From Bdellovibrionales bacterium RIFOXYD12_FULL_39_22 (GTDB lineage: Bacteria > Bdellovibrionota > Bacteriovoracia > Bacteriovoracales > Bacteriovoracaceae): a DNA stretch of 64,000 nt. Positions within the stretch are counted from its first letter, which is position 1. Each line of letters begins with the position of its first letter. The notes beneath the pieces are model-generated. The model was not told the DNA's origin, searched no databases, and was given only the letters and a program-made list of their open reading frames with translations. Shown one piece after another: positions 18,611 to 27,666 of the stretch. A program made the position numbers and the translations under genes. The stretch is taken from positions 62,001 to 126,000 of the forward strand of contig MEQL01000012.1 in assembly GCA_001770205.1 (NCBI GenBank), in the 5' to 3' direction.

Positions 18611-19828
18611 CTACTCTAGCGGCGATTGTTGTTTGGTTATTTTCGCACTATCTAAAACTTTTCTCATTTCACTTAATTCTTCTTGTAATTCACTAATTCG
18701 GTTGGCCATTATTTCTCCCGTAACTACAATTTCACTCCCTACCTTGCCATTACCACTCAACATTTCCAAAATGGAAATTAGCTGCTGATTAATATCTCCC
18801 CCTAAAGAAGACATGGTTGAGATTAATTTATTTGATGACTCCGATTTAGCGGCAATATTCTTCGTGGAGGTAGATGCTGTTTGCATAGTTTTAGAAATAT
18901 CCGAAATGGCAAAACTCTGTTCTTCAATGCTCGTGGCCAAAGTGTTGGTAAATTCTCCCACCTGCGCAATAATTTCTTGGATACGAGCAGTCTCTTCATG
19001 CGCAATCTTAACCGTATTTTGAATTTTTCCTATTTGCTCCGAAATAACGTTGGTGGAATTAATTGTCTGATTTGCCAAACTTTTTATTTCTGAGGCAACA
19101 ACCGCAAATCCAGCTCCGGCCTCGTTGGCACTGGCCGCCTCAATCGTGGCGTTCAGAGAGAGCAAGTTGGTTTGATCTGCAATGTCTTCAATAATATTTA
19201 TAATTTTACTAATCTGCTTAGAATTTGCAGACAATTCCTTCATTACCTCAAATGAATTATGAACTTTATCCGTCGCCTCTTTGGAAATTGCCGCCACTTG
19301 AACGGTCTGCTTAGATAAATTATTAATGGTAGCAGAGAGCTCTTCTGTGGCAGTAGCAATAGTGGCAATCGGCCCTGCAACTTCATTGGTATTGGTGGAA
19401 ACTAAGGCCAAGTCATTTGATACATCTTTGGTTTTATCTCCAAATTTCAACGAATCACTCTTCACCTGTTCTGTCGACTTTATAATCTCTTTGGTCTGAC
19501 CAGAGAGCAGTTGGATATTTTTAAAAAAATCGTTGGCCACCAAGGCCATGGCCGAAACGATGGAGGTTGCTGTTTCAACTTTTTGGAAAAGCGTAGTTGC
19601 CATGTTATGAAAATCATCAGCGACAGCTACCTTTGGCGGCAAGGCCGCACTGGCCTTAATTTTTTGCTGCAGTTGTGCCAACTGCTGTAAATAGTCCTCT
19701 TTTTCTAAAATAAGCTGCCCAACTTTTGCTTGTTCTTGTGTGAATAGCTTTTTTATTTTGGACAAGCTATGCCATAACGCCAGCGCCAATAGCGGAAAAA
19801 CTAGTAATAGAAACTCCCAAAACTTCAT
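18611..19828 (-). CDS. Chemoreceptor without periplasmic domain
   Basis: 405 residues. One hydrophobic segment at the very N-terminus (about 3-19) is followed directly by coiled coil and the MCP signalling domain, with tip [15 protein letters not shown] and [16 protein letters not shown]. There is no sensing domain outside the membrane and no obvious HAMP, so it probably reports an internal signal or works as an adaptor receptor. It is the first gene of chemosensory operon 1; cheA starts ten bases after its stop. The ATG at 19828 follows GAGG closely. A promoter with an overlapping dyad is proposed just upstream. Confidence 0.88.
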   Translation of the reverse strand: MKFWEFLLLVFPLLALALWHSLSKIKKLFTQEQAKVGQLILEKEDYLQQLAQLQQKIKASAALPPKVAVADDFHNMATTLFQKVETATSIVSAMALVANDFFKNIQLLSGQTKEIIKSTEQVKSDSLKFGDKTKDVSNDLALVSTNTNEVAGPIATIATATEELSATINNLSKQTVQVAAISKEATDKVHNSFEVMKELSANSKQISKIINIIEDIADQTNLLSLNATIEAASANEAGAGFAVVASEIKSLANQTINSTNVISEQIGKIQNTVKIAHEETARIQEIIAQVGEFTNTLATSIEEQSFAISDISKTMQTASTSTKNIAAKSESSNKLISTMSSLGGDINQQLISILEMLSGNGKVGSEIVVTGEIMANRISELQEELSEMRKVLDSAKITKQQSPLE

Positions 19829-19865
19829 AGGGCCTCGACTGGTTGCTAGATAGTTACTTTATTAG

Positions 19866-19894
19866 ATTATAATTAGTTGCCCTTGGCCGGTCTA
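19866..19894 (-). promoter_or_regulatory. Sigma70-like promoter for chemosensory operon 1
   Basis: On the minus strand TAGACC (19894-19889) and a perfect TATAAT (19871-19866) are 17 bases apart. Transcription would start near 19859, about 30 bases before the MCP start codon. The -35 box lies inside a dyad symmetry (19886-19899). Confidence 0.42.
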
Positions 19895-19899
19895 CCGGC
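19886..19899. promoter_or_regulatory. Possible operator: 14-base dyad over the -35 box
   Basis: GCCGGT-CT-ACCGGC is a perfect inverted repeat with a two-base centre. It covers the proposed -35 element of chemosensory operon 1, the classic place for a repressor dimer. It is GC-rich against an AT-rich intergenic background. No second copy was noticed. Confidence 0.35.
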
Positions 19900-20061
19900 A
19901 AAAACTCCACCACGCTACCACTTGCCAATTCCAAAACGACACTAGGCGCTAAATACTGCACCAAACAACTTGCTGATTTTCCACTAAACATTCTCGGCGC
20001 AAACCGGCATGTTCTTTGTAAATAGAGCTTAGAGTCTTGGGAAACATAGTAAGGAGGTCCC

Positions 20062-20157
20062 ATGAAAAGACAATTGAGCAAAAAGATCACCATAAGACGC
20101 CAAGAATTAGTTCATGGATTGGCCCTGGCAATTTTGATTCTTCTCTCCTGGGCATAA
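20062..20157 (+). CDS. Possible 31-residue single-span membrane peptide
   Basis: A short frame preceded by AAGGAGGT (20051-20058), the best ribosome-binding sequence in this region, four bases before ATG. The peptide has a basic N-terminal half (MKRQLSKKITIRRQ) and a hydrophobic C-terminal half (LALAILILLSW), ending in a TAA inside a GGGCA/TGCCC stem. It sits alone in a 432-base gap between divergent genes. The design fits a small membrane peptide, but without comparison to relatives it may be a chance frame. Confidence 0.4.
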   Translation: MKRQLSKKITIRRQELVHGLALAILILLSWA

Positions 20158-20260
20158 TTGCCCCAAATTAAGTACCTATGAAATAAATACGGCCTTAAAA
20201 TTTCATTTTGTAAAAGTATAAAGTTTTTCGTAGATTGCATCCAAGGAAGGAATAACTGTC

Positions 20261-21493
20261 ATGAGAAACAATATCAAAGTCTTGCTTGCAAGCGAATTAA
20301 GCTCTGCTAGTACCTATTTAAATCGCCTCTTTTATGCGCTTTATGATCTCTCTTCACTGATCCACAATCAAAAAGCGAAAGAGGCCACTGAATGCCTCTA
20401 TTTTGAAATTATTTCACTCTTTGAGGCCAACGTTTTCACAGAGAAACTAATTGATATTACTCCGGTAATTCTTAATCCTCGTGGGATAAAAGATAGAGTT
20501 CAGGCAACTCAAAAATTATTAGACTCCATGCTTTTGCTACACCTAAATGAGGAATCCATGGTAGATTTATTGGCCGACTATATCAATATCACCTATGAAT
20601 TTGCCTACAAGCTGCATCTGATCTTGGCCAAGGAAACTAACTTAGAAGTTCAATTTCCACGTATTAATATTACTGAAATGTTTTTCCCGGAAGCGACAAC
20701 TGGCCGCAATGATGCAAAAAAATTTAAAATCATTGAGGGCGAAAAGGGCAAATTACATAAAATAACTCCTACTGATGGAAACACTCAGGCCATCCAAGAT
20801 CCCAACGTTACCGCCCCTTCTTCTTCTGCTGGAAAACAAAAAACAACAGAAGCTGTTCCTAAATTCTTCCTTAATAAAAAATCCCTGATGAATTGCTGTG
20901 ACAGTGGTGCATCTATTATCGATTCCATTGAATTACAACGTAACAGAAAATATGAAGAGCTGATGCAAAAAGGCCACGAAGCGGTTTATAACAAAAAACA
21001 TAACGAGGCCTTAGAACATTTTTTGAATGCGGCCAAACACAAAGAAAATTCCGAGGTGTTAACTTTGATTGGCTGGGTTTATTCCATCTTAGGAAATAGT
21101 GAGCAAGCAAAAAATAGTTGTCTTCGCGCAATCCAAGTTAATCCTGAATATGGCCCGGCCTACAACGATCTTGGCAGTTACCTCTTAGCAGAAGGAGAGA
21201 TTAACGAAAGTTTTAAATGGTTTGATCTGGCCAAAAAAGCGCCCATTTATCATAACCGAGAATATCCCTATATCAACGCTGGCCGTGCCTATATGATAAA
21301 AAAAGATTACAAAATGGCACTGGTTGAATTTAATACCGCTCTAACCCTGGCCCCTTTTCACCAAGAGCTGCAACAAACAATAGATCGCCTAAAAAATTCC
21401 CTAAAAAAAGGTATCGCACATAAGGTCGAACAAGTTCCAACAAAGAATATTAGCAAAGAATCATCTGATATGAATTGGCCTATTTTTGAGTAG
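20261..21493 (+). CDS. TPR-repeat protein
   Basis: 410 residues. The N-terminal 135 residues are helical and resemble a flagellar or chemosensory accessory helical bundle only in general character; I do not recognise a family. A disordered Ser/Thr/Lys-rich linker (about 150-215) follows. The C-terminal half (about 225-390) holds four to five TPR units, for example ALEHFLNAAKHKENSEVLTL and AYNDLGSYLLAEGEINESF, which build a protein-binding surface. There is no signal peptide, so it should be cytoplasmic. It is divergent from chemosensory operon 1 and 24 bases upstream of the Nif3-like stretch. The start ATG has AAGGA upstream. Confidence 0.8.
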   Translation: MRNNIKVLLASELSSASTYLNRLFYALYDLSSLIHNQKAKEATECLYFEIISLFEANVFTEKLIDITPVILNPRGIKDRVQATQKLLDSMLLLHLNEESMVDLLADYINITYEFAYKLHLILAKETNLEVQFPRINITEMFFPEATTGRNDAKKFKIIEGEKGKLHKITPTDGNTQAIQDPNVTAPSSSAGKQKTTEAVPKFFLNKKSLMNCCDSGASIIDSIELQRNRKYEELMQKGHEAVYNKKHNEALEHFLNAAKHKENSEVLTLIGWVYSILGNSEQAKNSCLRAIQVNPEYGPAYNDLGSYLLAEGEINESFKWFDLAKKAPIYHNREYPYINAGRAYMIKKDYKMALVEFNTALTLAPFHQELQQTIDRLKNSLKKGIAHKVEQVPTKNISKESSDMNWPIFE

Positions 21494-21535
21494 TTTTTTC
21501 ATATCACCTACTTTGTTTTGCAAGGATATACTCCA

Positions 21536-22312
21536 ATGAAGAAAAAAAGTATTACCCGAGACCAATTAGAATTATATTTAAAAGAACTATTTGCTCTCGA
21601 TGCGCTGGAAGATCTCTGTCCTAACGGGTTACAAATTGAGGGAACCAATAGAATTGAAAAAGTTGCTTTTGCTGTCTCTGCGACTGCCGACTCTATCGGC
21701 CAGGCCATTGCTTGGGGGGCCGATACATTAATTGTGCACCATGGTATTTTTTGGAAGTTTCATGGTGCCAGGCCTATCACTGGTGCCTTCGCCCGACGCG
21801 TACGCCCTCTAATTCAAAAGGAGATGAACCTTTTTGGTATTCATCTGCCTCTTGATGGCCATATTTTACTCGGGAACGCTCGGTCTATCGCTGATAAACT
21901 AGAAATGAAAGAGATTATTCCCTTTGGTGAATATAAAAAAACACCTACCGGGGTAAAAGGTATTTTACAAAAAAAACTATCCGCTAAAAAACTCCAACAA
22001 CAATTGGAAAAAATTTTAGATCATCAAATATTGATGGCCACCCCTAATCCAGAGGCCATGATCTCTTCAATAGGAATCATTACCGGGGGGGCCCGCAGCG
22101 GATGGCAAGAGGCGGCAATGCAAAAATTGGATGCATATATCACCGGAGAGATGAGTGAACATGATTGGTATGAAAGCCAAGAAGGTGGGATTCACATGTT
22201 TGCTGGCGGCCATAACGCTACCGAACGCTTTGGTATTCAAAACCTGATGGCCAAGGTCAATCATGAGTTTAAGCTTAATTCCATTTTTATTCCTAGTAAC
22301 AATCCCGCCTAG
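21536..22312 (+). CDS. Nif3-like dinuclear metal centre protein
   Basis: 258 residues, the length of the single-domain members of the Nif3/YbgI family (annotated also as GTP cyclohydrolase 1 type 2). Signature parts are DLCPNGLQIEG, TLIVHHGIFW with the metal-binding His pair, THLPLD-like GIHLPLDGH, ITGEMSEHDW, and the C-terminal GGHNATERFG with the other metal ligands. Members form hexameric rings with a two-metal site; the physiological reaction remains debated. I chose the ATG at 21536 because AAGGA lies nine bases upstream, in place of an in-frame TTG at 21518. It lies just after the TPR gene on the same strand. Confidence 0.88.
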   Translation: MKKKSITRDQLELYLKELFALDALEDLCPNGLQIEGTNRIEKVAFAVSATADSIGQAIAWGADTLIVHHGIFWKFHGARPITGAFARRVRPLIQKEMNLFGIHLPLDGHILLGNARSIADKLEMKEIIPFGEYKKTPTGVKGILQKKLSAKKLQQQLEKILDHQILMATPNPEAMISSIGIITGGARSGWQEAAMQKLDAYITGEMSEHDWYESQEGGIHMFAGGHNATERFGIQNLMAKVNHEFKLNSIFIPSNNPA

Positions 22313-22406
22313 TCAAATATTCTCTTCTCTAGCGCAAATTTTGCCGATAATTTCATACAACAAAAATAAACGATAAAGCGCTTTACTCTATGACGATAGT
22401 AATAGC

Positions 22407-23564
22407 ATGGCATTATTCTCTCACTCAAACATAATTAACATTACTCTATTTTGCATACTTTTTTTTATTGCCATTTTTATAGACAATAACTTACTACTGG
22501 CAACAGATGCCTTTCAACTAAACTGCCCAACTTCTGGCCATACAATCACCACCGCCCGAAATTCTAATCTAAATTTTGAATATCTCTGCACTTTAAACGG
22601 TCTCTTTGATGGCAATATGATTGAACTTCATCCGACAGGAAGTATCGCCAAAAAAGGCCACTACACCAAAGGGGCAATGAGCGGAAGGTGGGAACGTTTT
22701 TTTATAAATGGTATAAAATCAGATTCGGGAATTTGGCTAAATGATAGGCCAATAGGACTTTGGACATTCTGGTACGAGAATGGCCAAAAAAAAGAAGAAG
22801 GAAATTTTAAAGATGGTGAAAAAGATGGAGAGTGGATCTATTGGAATGAAGAGGGCCTGTTTCAATCTCGCGGTGAATATCGTTTCGGAGATATTGTTCG
22901 ACAACACACTCTTACTCTCTCCTGGCGTAATCTTAGCGAAGAAATTAAATATACTGACATCAACAAAAAAACGGCCAAGCTTTTTTCTAAAATATCCTCC
23001 GTCGCAGAAATTGACCTCCAACAAAAAGTAGCTCCTCATTGCACAACTCATTTACAACTACGTTTAAAATATTTAACTCTGGCAAACAGCGCAGAAGTTG
23101 ATCTTCTACAAACCCAGCCGCTGCGGGGAGGAGTAACTTTAGGTGCCAGTTATCAATACGGTGATAATATTTTTTCGAGCAATTTCATGTTAGACGAAAC
23201 GATCTTTGCTACCAGTGAGGCCAATTCAACTCTCTCCACACATTCTGCACTAATTCCCGGGGGCTCTTTAGAGTGGGCCTATCTTTTTTGGAAAAATTCC
23301 CGCTACGCCACTTCTTCATTTTTTCAATTAGGTCTGTTATTTAAATCCGAAATTGATCAGGAGTGGTCAGTGAGTAGCTCTCCCATGTTTTTAGTGGGGG
23401 CCCAAATTGACCGTACAATTAATCTACGCTCTAACATTTTGCTTAAATCTTACTACCAAGAAAGTTCTCAAACTATCAGACAAAAAGAAGATAGCATTAC
23501 TTCCGAATATCCCCAGCAAACAAAACGACTAGCACTTGAAATAAGTTATCGTTGGAATTTTTAA
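22407..23564 (+). CDS. Exported MORN-repeat protein with beta-rich C-terminal half
   Basis: 385 residues. A long hydrophobic N-terminus (about 9-32) is a signal peptide or anchor. Residues about 65-160 contain MORN-like repeats (GRWERFFINGIKSDSGIW, GLWTFWYENGQKKEEGNF, GEWIYWNEEG), the YwqK-type variant. The C-terminal half has amphipathic alternation and ends in Phe (SYRWNF), the pattern of outer-membrane beta-barrel strands. The whole could be a barrel with a periplasmic MORN domain. No good ribosome-binding site precedes the ATG, so the start is uncertain. It overlaps the next gene by 13 bases if that gene starts at its TTG. Confidence 0.68.
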   Translation: MALFSHSNIINITLFCILFFIAIFIDNNLLLATDAFQLNCPTSGHTITTARNSNLNFEYLCTLNGLFDGNMIELHPTGSIAKKGHYTKGAMSGRWERFFINGIKSDSGIWLNDRPIGLWTFWYENGQKKEEGNFKDGEKDGEWIYWNEEGLFQSRGEYRFGDIVRQHTLTLSWRNLSEEIKYTDINKKTAKLFSKISSVAEIDLQQKVAPHCTTHLQLRLKYLTLANSAEVDLLQTQPLRGGVTLGASYQYGDNIFSSNFMLDETIFATSEANSTLSTHSALIPGGSLEWAYLFWKNSRYATSSFFQLGLLFKSEIDQEWSVSSSPMFLVGAQIDRTINLRSNILLKSYYQESSQTIRQKEDSITSEYPQQTKRLALEISYRWNF

Positions 23565-24646
23565 CCAGGAGATCCGATATAAAAACATTACAATTTCTTT
23601 CTGTTTTTATCGCTACTTCGGTGACCTATGTGACCTATTCTCAAGAGATATCCACACTCTCAATCCAAGAGACGACACCAACTCCAACAGTAACTCCAAC
23701 GCTATCAGATGAATCTTCTAATTTCATTATCTCTGCAGGAGTAGGAATGCGTGCGACCAGTTGGAATAACTGGAAAAAAACTTGGGATCATACCACTTAT
23801 GATATGACGAGCACCAATCACACCATTATTGAAGGTGATCTAAGTATTCCCAAAATCTCTACTAAAATTGGTTTTAATCTGCAACAAGACAGTGGAGATC
23901 TTTCCAAAATCAAGCAATATGCTGGATATTTAGGTTTTGGATATCTTAGCGTCAAAGCAGAAAGAGGAAAATTTACTGGGACGGCCCATTACAAAGGCCT
24001 AGTCTCGAGTGAGCAGAGTGCAGATATAAATTTTGATCAAATCTACAGCTACACAGAATTGGACTATAACATGGCCGGAGTTCTGCCCAAGGGTGTACAA
24101 GATTTTCACTATCTGGGCCTTCGCTATACTAAATGGCAACTTCCCTCTGAGATTATTCTTACTCAGGAGTCAAAGGCCTATACCGTCATTGATCCTGATT
24201 ATAAAACAGAGTTTTACTCTTTTATTTTGGGAGAAGATTCTTTTACCAATGAGCTTTTGTATAATAGTGAAAATTGGAAACCCGGCCTAGACTGGATTCG
24301 TTCATACGTTTTAGGAGTTGGATATGGCCACTGTAGTGTAGGATCCAAAGCAATTCGCGCAGCAAAATCTCTTTATAATCTCACAATGACTGAAACTGAT
24401 TATGATATTTTGGCCGGGCATATTTCCGGACAACTTGGGCCTATGTATGGCCTAGCTTTAGGGGGACTGCGCATGGCCATCGGTATTGCTTATGATGTTA
24501 ATTTCTTATTCGTTGGCAAGTCACCTTTTTCTTCGCAAGGAATGTCGCTGGAATATCCGGCCATTGACAGCGGAAAGGCCGCTGTCGATACTTTTCCAAT
24601 GTTTTTGTATCATGGCCCTATCTTTCGTGCCCATGCCGCTTTTTAG
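23552..24646 (+). CDS. Putative outer-membrane or surface protein of unknown family
   Basis: Up to 364 residues with a signal peptide (core LQFLSVFIATSVTYV), a short Thr/Pro linker (TTPTPTVTPT), then a region rich in Gly, Tyr and alternating hydrophobic residues ending in Phe (AHAAF), as in beta-barrel proteins. No family was recognised. The first conventional start is TTG at 23552, inside the preceding gene and without a ribosome-binding site. AGGAG at 23567-23571 is instead seven bases from an in-frame ATA at 23579, which would give a neat signal peptide beginning IKTLQFL. Coordinates here use the TTG. It is paired with the MORN protein, so they may act together in the outer membrane. Confidence 0.62.
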   Translation: MEFLTRRSDIKTLQFLSVFIATSVTYVTYSQEISTLSIQETTPTPTVTPTLSDESSNFIISAGVGMRATSWNNWKKTWDHTTYDMTSTNHTIIEGDLSIPKISTKIGFNLQQDSGDLSKIKQYAGYLGFGYLSVKAERGKFTGTAHYKGLVSSEQSADINFDQIYSYTELDYNMAGVLPKGVQDFHYLGLRYTKWQLPSEIILTQESKAYTVIDPDYKTEFYSFILGEDSFTNELLYNSENWKPGLDWIRSYVLGVGYGHCSVGSKAIRAAKSLYNLTMTETDYDILAGHISGQLGPMYGLALGGLRMAIGIAYDVNFLFVGKSPFSSQGMSLEYPAIDSGKAAVDTFPMFLYHGPIFRAHAAF

Positions 24647-24650
24647 TAAG

Positions 24651-26117
24651 TTAGATTATGGGAAAAATTCCCATCTGAATGGTAATAAAAATAGAAACAA
24701 GGACAGTAATCCCACAGCCGGCCCATTTAGAAGCAGTAAGCATTGCCTGCCCTTTGGGGGCCTCTTTCATAAACATGGCAATGATTACTCGCAAATAGTA
24801 ATAAACAGAAACCACCGAGGCCAATACCGCCAAAACAACCAAGGCCACTTGTTGTGACGAAACTGCGGCGGCAAAGAGTAAATACTTTCCAATAAACCCC
24901 GAAGTAAGAGGAATCCCGGCCATAGAAAGAAGAAAAATCGTCATCGAAATTGCCATAAGTGGATGCTTTAACCAAAATCCTCCCAATTCCTCAATCACAA
25001 TGTCGCGCTCCCCTTTCCTCTCCAACATTACTATAAGGGCAAAAATGCCGATATTTGAAAAAGCGTAGAGAACTAAATAGATCATAATAAATTGTGCGTT
25101 AGTGGGAGTTCCATTTAAACTAAGCAATCCCAAAAGCAAATAACCAGTATGCGCAATAGTAGAGTAGGCCAACATTCGCTTAAGTTCATTCTGTTTAAGG
25201 GCCACAAAATTACCATAGACAATGGTGGCGGCGGCAATCGTTCCAATCACAAACTTAAAAATATCCACTTCTAAAAAGGAGGGAACAAAAATCATATTCA
25301 GACAAACTTTCGTTAGTGCCATAAAAGCGGTCAACTTTACTGCCGCCCCCATAAAACCAGTTATTGAGGTAGTGGCACCTTGATAGACATCAGGAATCCA
25401 AGAATGAAAAGGAAATGCCCCCACCTTAAAAAACAGGCCGGTCAAAACAAAAAGCAACCCAACATAAAATAGTGGAGAAATTCCTCGCACAAAAGATTGA
25501 GAAATGACTTCCATATTAAAAGAGCCCGTTGCGCCATAAACTAGCGCGGAACCATATAGTAAAAATGCCGAGGCCAGACCGCCTAAAATAAAATATTTCA
25601 ATCCGGCCTCTGCTGAAAATTTAAAAGTGCGACGCATGGCCACCATAACATAAATGGCCAAAGACATAATTTCCAGTGAAACAAACATAAAAAGTAGATG
25701 ATTGGTAGCAATCATGAAGATCATTCCGGCCAACGCAATAGGAAGTAGGCCATAGACTTCCGCCAAAAGTTCTTCTTTTTCGTCATAACCAAAATTCACT
25801 AAAATTGCCAAGATAGTACAGAGATGAACCACCAGACTCAACAATCGAGAGGTAGAATCAAAAAATAGAGTTCCATTGAGCAAATTAACCGGATCATAGG
25901 AGAGACTTATGTAGGTTATCGTAGTACTTACAGCAACTCCAAAAAGACTAATTATCATGGCCAACATTCTACCACGTGCTACCACTTTTGAGGCTCCGGC
26001 CACGATGGCCACTACGGCCGTAATAGATAAAATAATCAAAGGCCACAATGAAATCATCTCCGCCAAAGAAAGCGATGGAAGTGGAAAAATTTCTACTAAA
26101 CTAATAGCACTATTCAT
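24651..26117 (-). CDS. nuoN: NADH-quinone oxidoreductase subunit N
   Basis: 488 residues with about 14 membrane helices, homologous to the antiporter-like subunits of complex I. Diagnostic segments include FKVGAFPFHSWIPDVYQGA and the lysine-containing helix KLTAFMALTK. It forms one of the proton channels of the membrane arm. It is the last gene of the nuo operon, and its start overlaps the nuoM stop by eight bases. Only four bases separate its stop from that of the converging envelope gene. Confidence 0.94.
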   Translation of the reverse strand: MNSAISLVEIFPLPSLSLAEMISLWPLIILSITAVVAIVAGASKVVARGRMLAMIISLFGVAVSTTITYISLSYDPVNLLNGTLFFDSTSRLLSLVVHLCTILAILVNFGYDEKEELLAEVYGLLPIALAGMIFMIATNHLLFMFVSLEIMSLAIYVMVAMRRTFKFSAEAGLKYFILGGLASAFLLYGSALVYGATGSFNMEVISQSFVRGISPLFYVGLLFVLTGLFFKVGAFPFHSWIPDVYQGATTSITGFMGAAVKLTAFMALTKVCLNMIFVPSFLEVDIFKFVIGTIAAATIVYGNFVALKQNELKRMLAYSTIAHTGYLLLGLLSLNGTPTNAQFIMIYLVLYAFSNIGIFALIVMLERKGERDIVIEELGGFWLKHPLMAISMTIFLLSMAGIPLTSGFIGKYLLFAAAVSSQQVALVVLAVLASVVSVYYYLRVIIAMFMKEAPKGQAMLTASKWAGCGITVLVSIFITIQMGIFPII

Positions 26118-27654
26118 GAATCACCTTTTCAATTAATTGTTGAGAATACACCGAGAGAGTTGTGTCTGACTTTCCAAAAAAACTTCCAGGGAAAAATCCA
26201 ATACCAAAAATAAAAATTGCCAAAACTCCCATTGCTAAAAATTCGCGAACAGACAAATCAACTACATTTTTATTATGATCGTTAGTAAGAGGCCCAAACA
26301 TCACTCGCTGATAGGCCTTTAGAGCATAGATGGCCCCGAAAATCACTCCTAAACCAGCAATCAGTGCGACTGCTGGTTGGGCCTGAAAGGTTCCAAATAA
26401 AATAGTAAACTCTCCCACAAAGCCGTTTGTACCAGGAAGCGCTACTGAAGAGAGTGTCAAAATCATAAAGCCGATGGCCATAAGGGGTGCCACTTTAGCA
26501 ATATTGCCAAAATCATCCAAGTTTCTAGTATGCAATCTCTCATATAAAAAACCCACCACCATAAATAGTCCAGCGGAGGAAATTCCGTGATTAATCATTT
26601 GGTATAAAGATCCTGCAATGGCCACTTGATTAAAAGAAAAAAGTCCGACTAAAATATATCCCATGTGCGAGACAGAAGAGTAAGCAACCAATTTTTTAAA
26701 ATCACTCTGCCCCCAAGCACAGAAGGCCCCATAAACAACGCCTATCACTCCAAATCCCATCATCATCATGGAAAAATAATATGCCGCTTCTGGAAACATC
26801 GGCATAGAAATTCTCATCAAACCGTAAGTTCCCAATTTTAACAGCACGGCCGCCAAAAAGACAGAACCCAAAGTTGGTGCCTGCACATGGGCATCTGGCA
26901 ACCAAGTATGAAATGGTACCATTGGAACTTTTATAACGAAGGCCAAAGTAAAGGCCAAAAAGAGCAGGCCCTGTTCACTAAAGATTGCCTTCATCCAACT
27001 TTCGTCCACAAAGTTATATTGCACTCGGGCCAAATCAGCAAAGGAGGCCGAAGGAACACCAAACCCCTGCTTGTAACGATAAATCATCCACCAGATGGCC
27101 ACCAACATTAAAAGTGATCCCACCATAGTGTAGAGAAAAAATTTGATGGTTGCATAAATTCTTTCTGCTCCCCCCCAAATTCCAATAAGAAAAAACATCG
27201 GTATAAGTACTATTTCCCAGAAGAAATAAAAAAGAAAAATATCACTGGCCAAAAAAGTTCCATACATACCAGTTTGCAAGGCCAAAACCATTAAAACAAA
27301 AAATTTTTCCTGTTTTAGTTTTGAGAGATCATGCGGCCAAGTTCCCAAGATCGCTATAGGGGTAATAATTGCGGTGAGCATAACTAGCGGAAGTGAAATA
27401 CCATCCACTCCAAGAAGATAGCTTATACCTAATTTGGGAATCCAAGGGATGGATTGTACAAATTGCATAGTACTTATGGCCCCATCAAAATTGCTCCATA
27501 ACTTTATGGCAAATAATAAGTTGGCCATGCCAGCAACTAGGGCCAAATGGCGAAAGTATTGCTCAAACTTTTTTGGCAAACAAAGCAGCAATATGCCAAA
27601 AAGAAGTGGAGTAAAAATTATCCAACTTAGCAAGGAAGAACTATTTTCCGTCAT
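26110..27654 (-). CDS. nuoM: NADH-quinone oxidoreductase subunit M
   Basis: 514 residues, about 14 helices. LLGVDGISLPLVMLTAI, the ion-channel glutamate segment FFWEIVLIPMFFLIGIWGG, and VKVPMVPFHTWLPDAHVQAP identify subunit M. It is a proton-pumping channel of complex I. The start ATG follows AGGAAATAGTT, twelve bases after nuoL, and the end overlaps nuoN. Confidence 0.95.
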   Translation of the reverse strand: MTENSSSLLSWIIFTPLLFGILLLCLPKKFEQYFRHLALVAGMANLLFAIKLWSNFDGAISTMQFVQSIPWIPKLGISYLLGVDGISLPLVMLTAIITPIAILGTWPHDLSKLKQEKFFVLMVLALQTGMYGTFLASDIFLFYFFWEIVLIPMFFLIGIWGGAERIYATIKFFLYTMVGSLLMLVAIWWMIYRYKQGFGVPSASFADLARVQYNFVDESWMKAIFSEQGLLFLAFTLAFVIKVPMVPFHTWLPDAHVQAPTLGSVFLAAVLLKLGTYGLMRISMPMFPEAAYYFSMMMMGFGVIGVVYGAFCAWGQSDFKKLVAYSSVSHMGYILVGLFSFNQVAIAGSLYQMINHGISSAGLFMVVGFLYERLHTRNLDDFGNIAKVAPLMAIGFMILTLSSVALPGTNGFVGEFTILFGTFQAQPAVALIAGLGVIFGAIYALKAYQRVMFGPLTNDHNKNVVDLSVREFLAMGVLAIFIFGIGFFPGSFFGKSDTTLSVYSQQLIEKVIHE

Positions 27655-27666
27655 AACTATTTCCTA

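Noticed and set aside
19854-20093. A 79-codon minus-strand frame just upstream of the first MCP gene of operon 1
   Set aside because: It lacks any ribosome-binding site at either ATG, contains the proposed promoter and dyad of the operon, and clashes with the well-led 31-codon frame on the other strand.
20150-20163. GGGCA/TGCCC hairpin at the end of the 31-codon frame as a terminator
   Set aside because: Five-base stem with no following T run.
22343-22350. GCCGATAA, the -10 sequence of flagellar sigma28 promoters, before the MORN gene
   Set aside because: No TAAA-like -35 at the required 15-base spacing (the site reads CTTC).
24658-24674. Perfect palindrome ATGGGAA-AAA-TTCCCAT at the end of nuoN as a two-way terminator
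   Set aside because: No T run follows on either strand and it lies in coding sequence (nuoN C-terminus).
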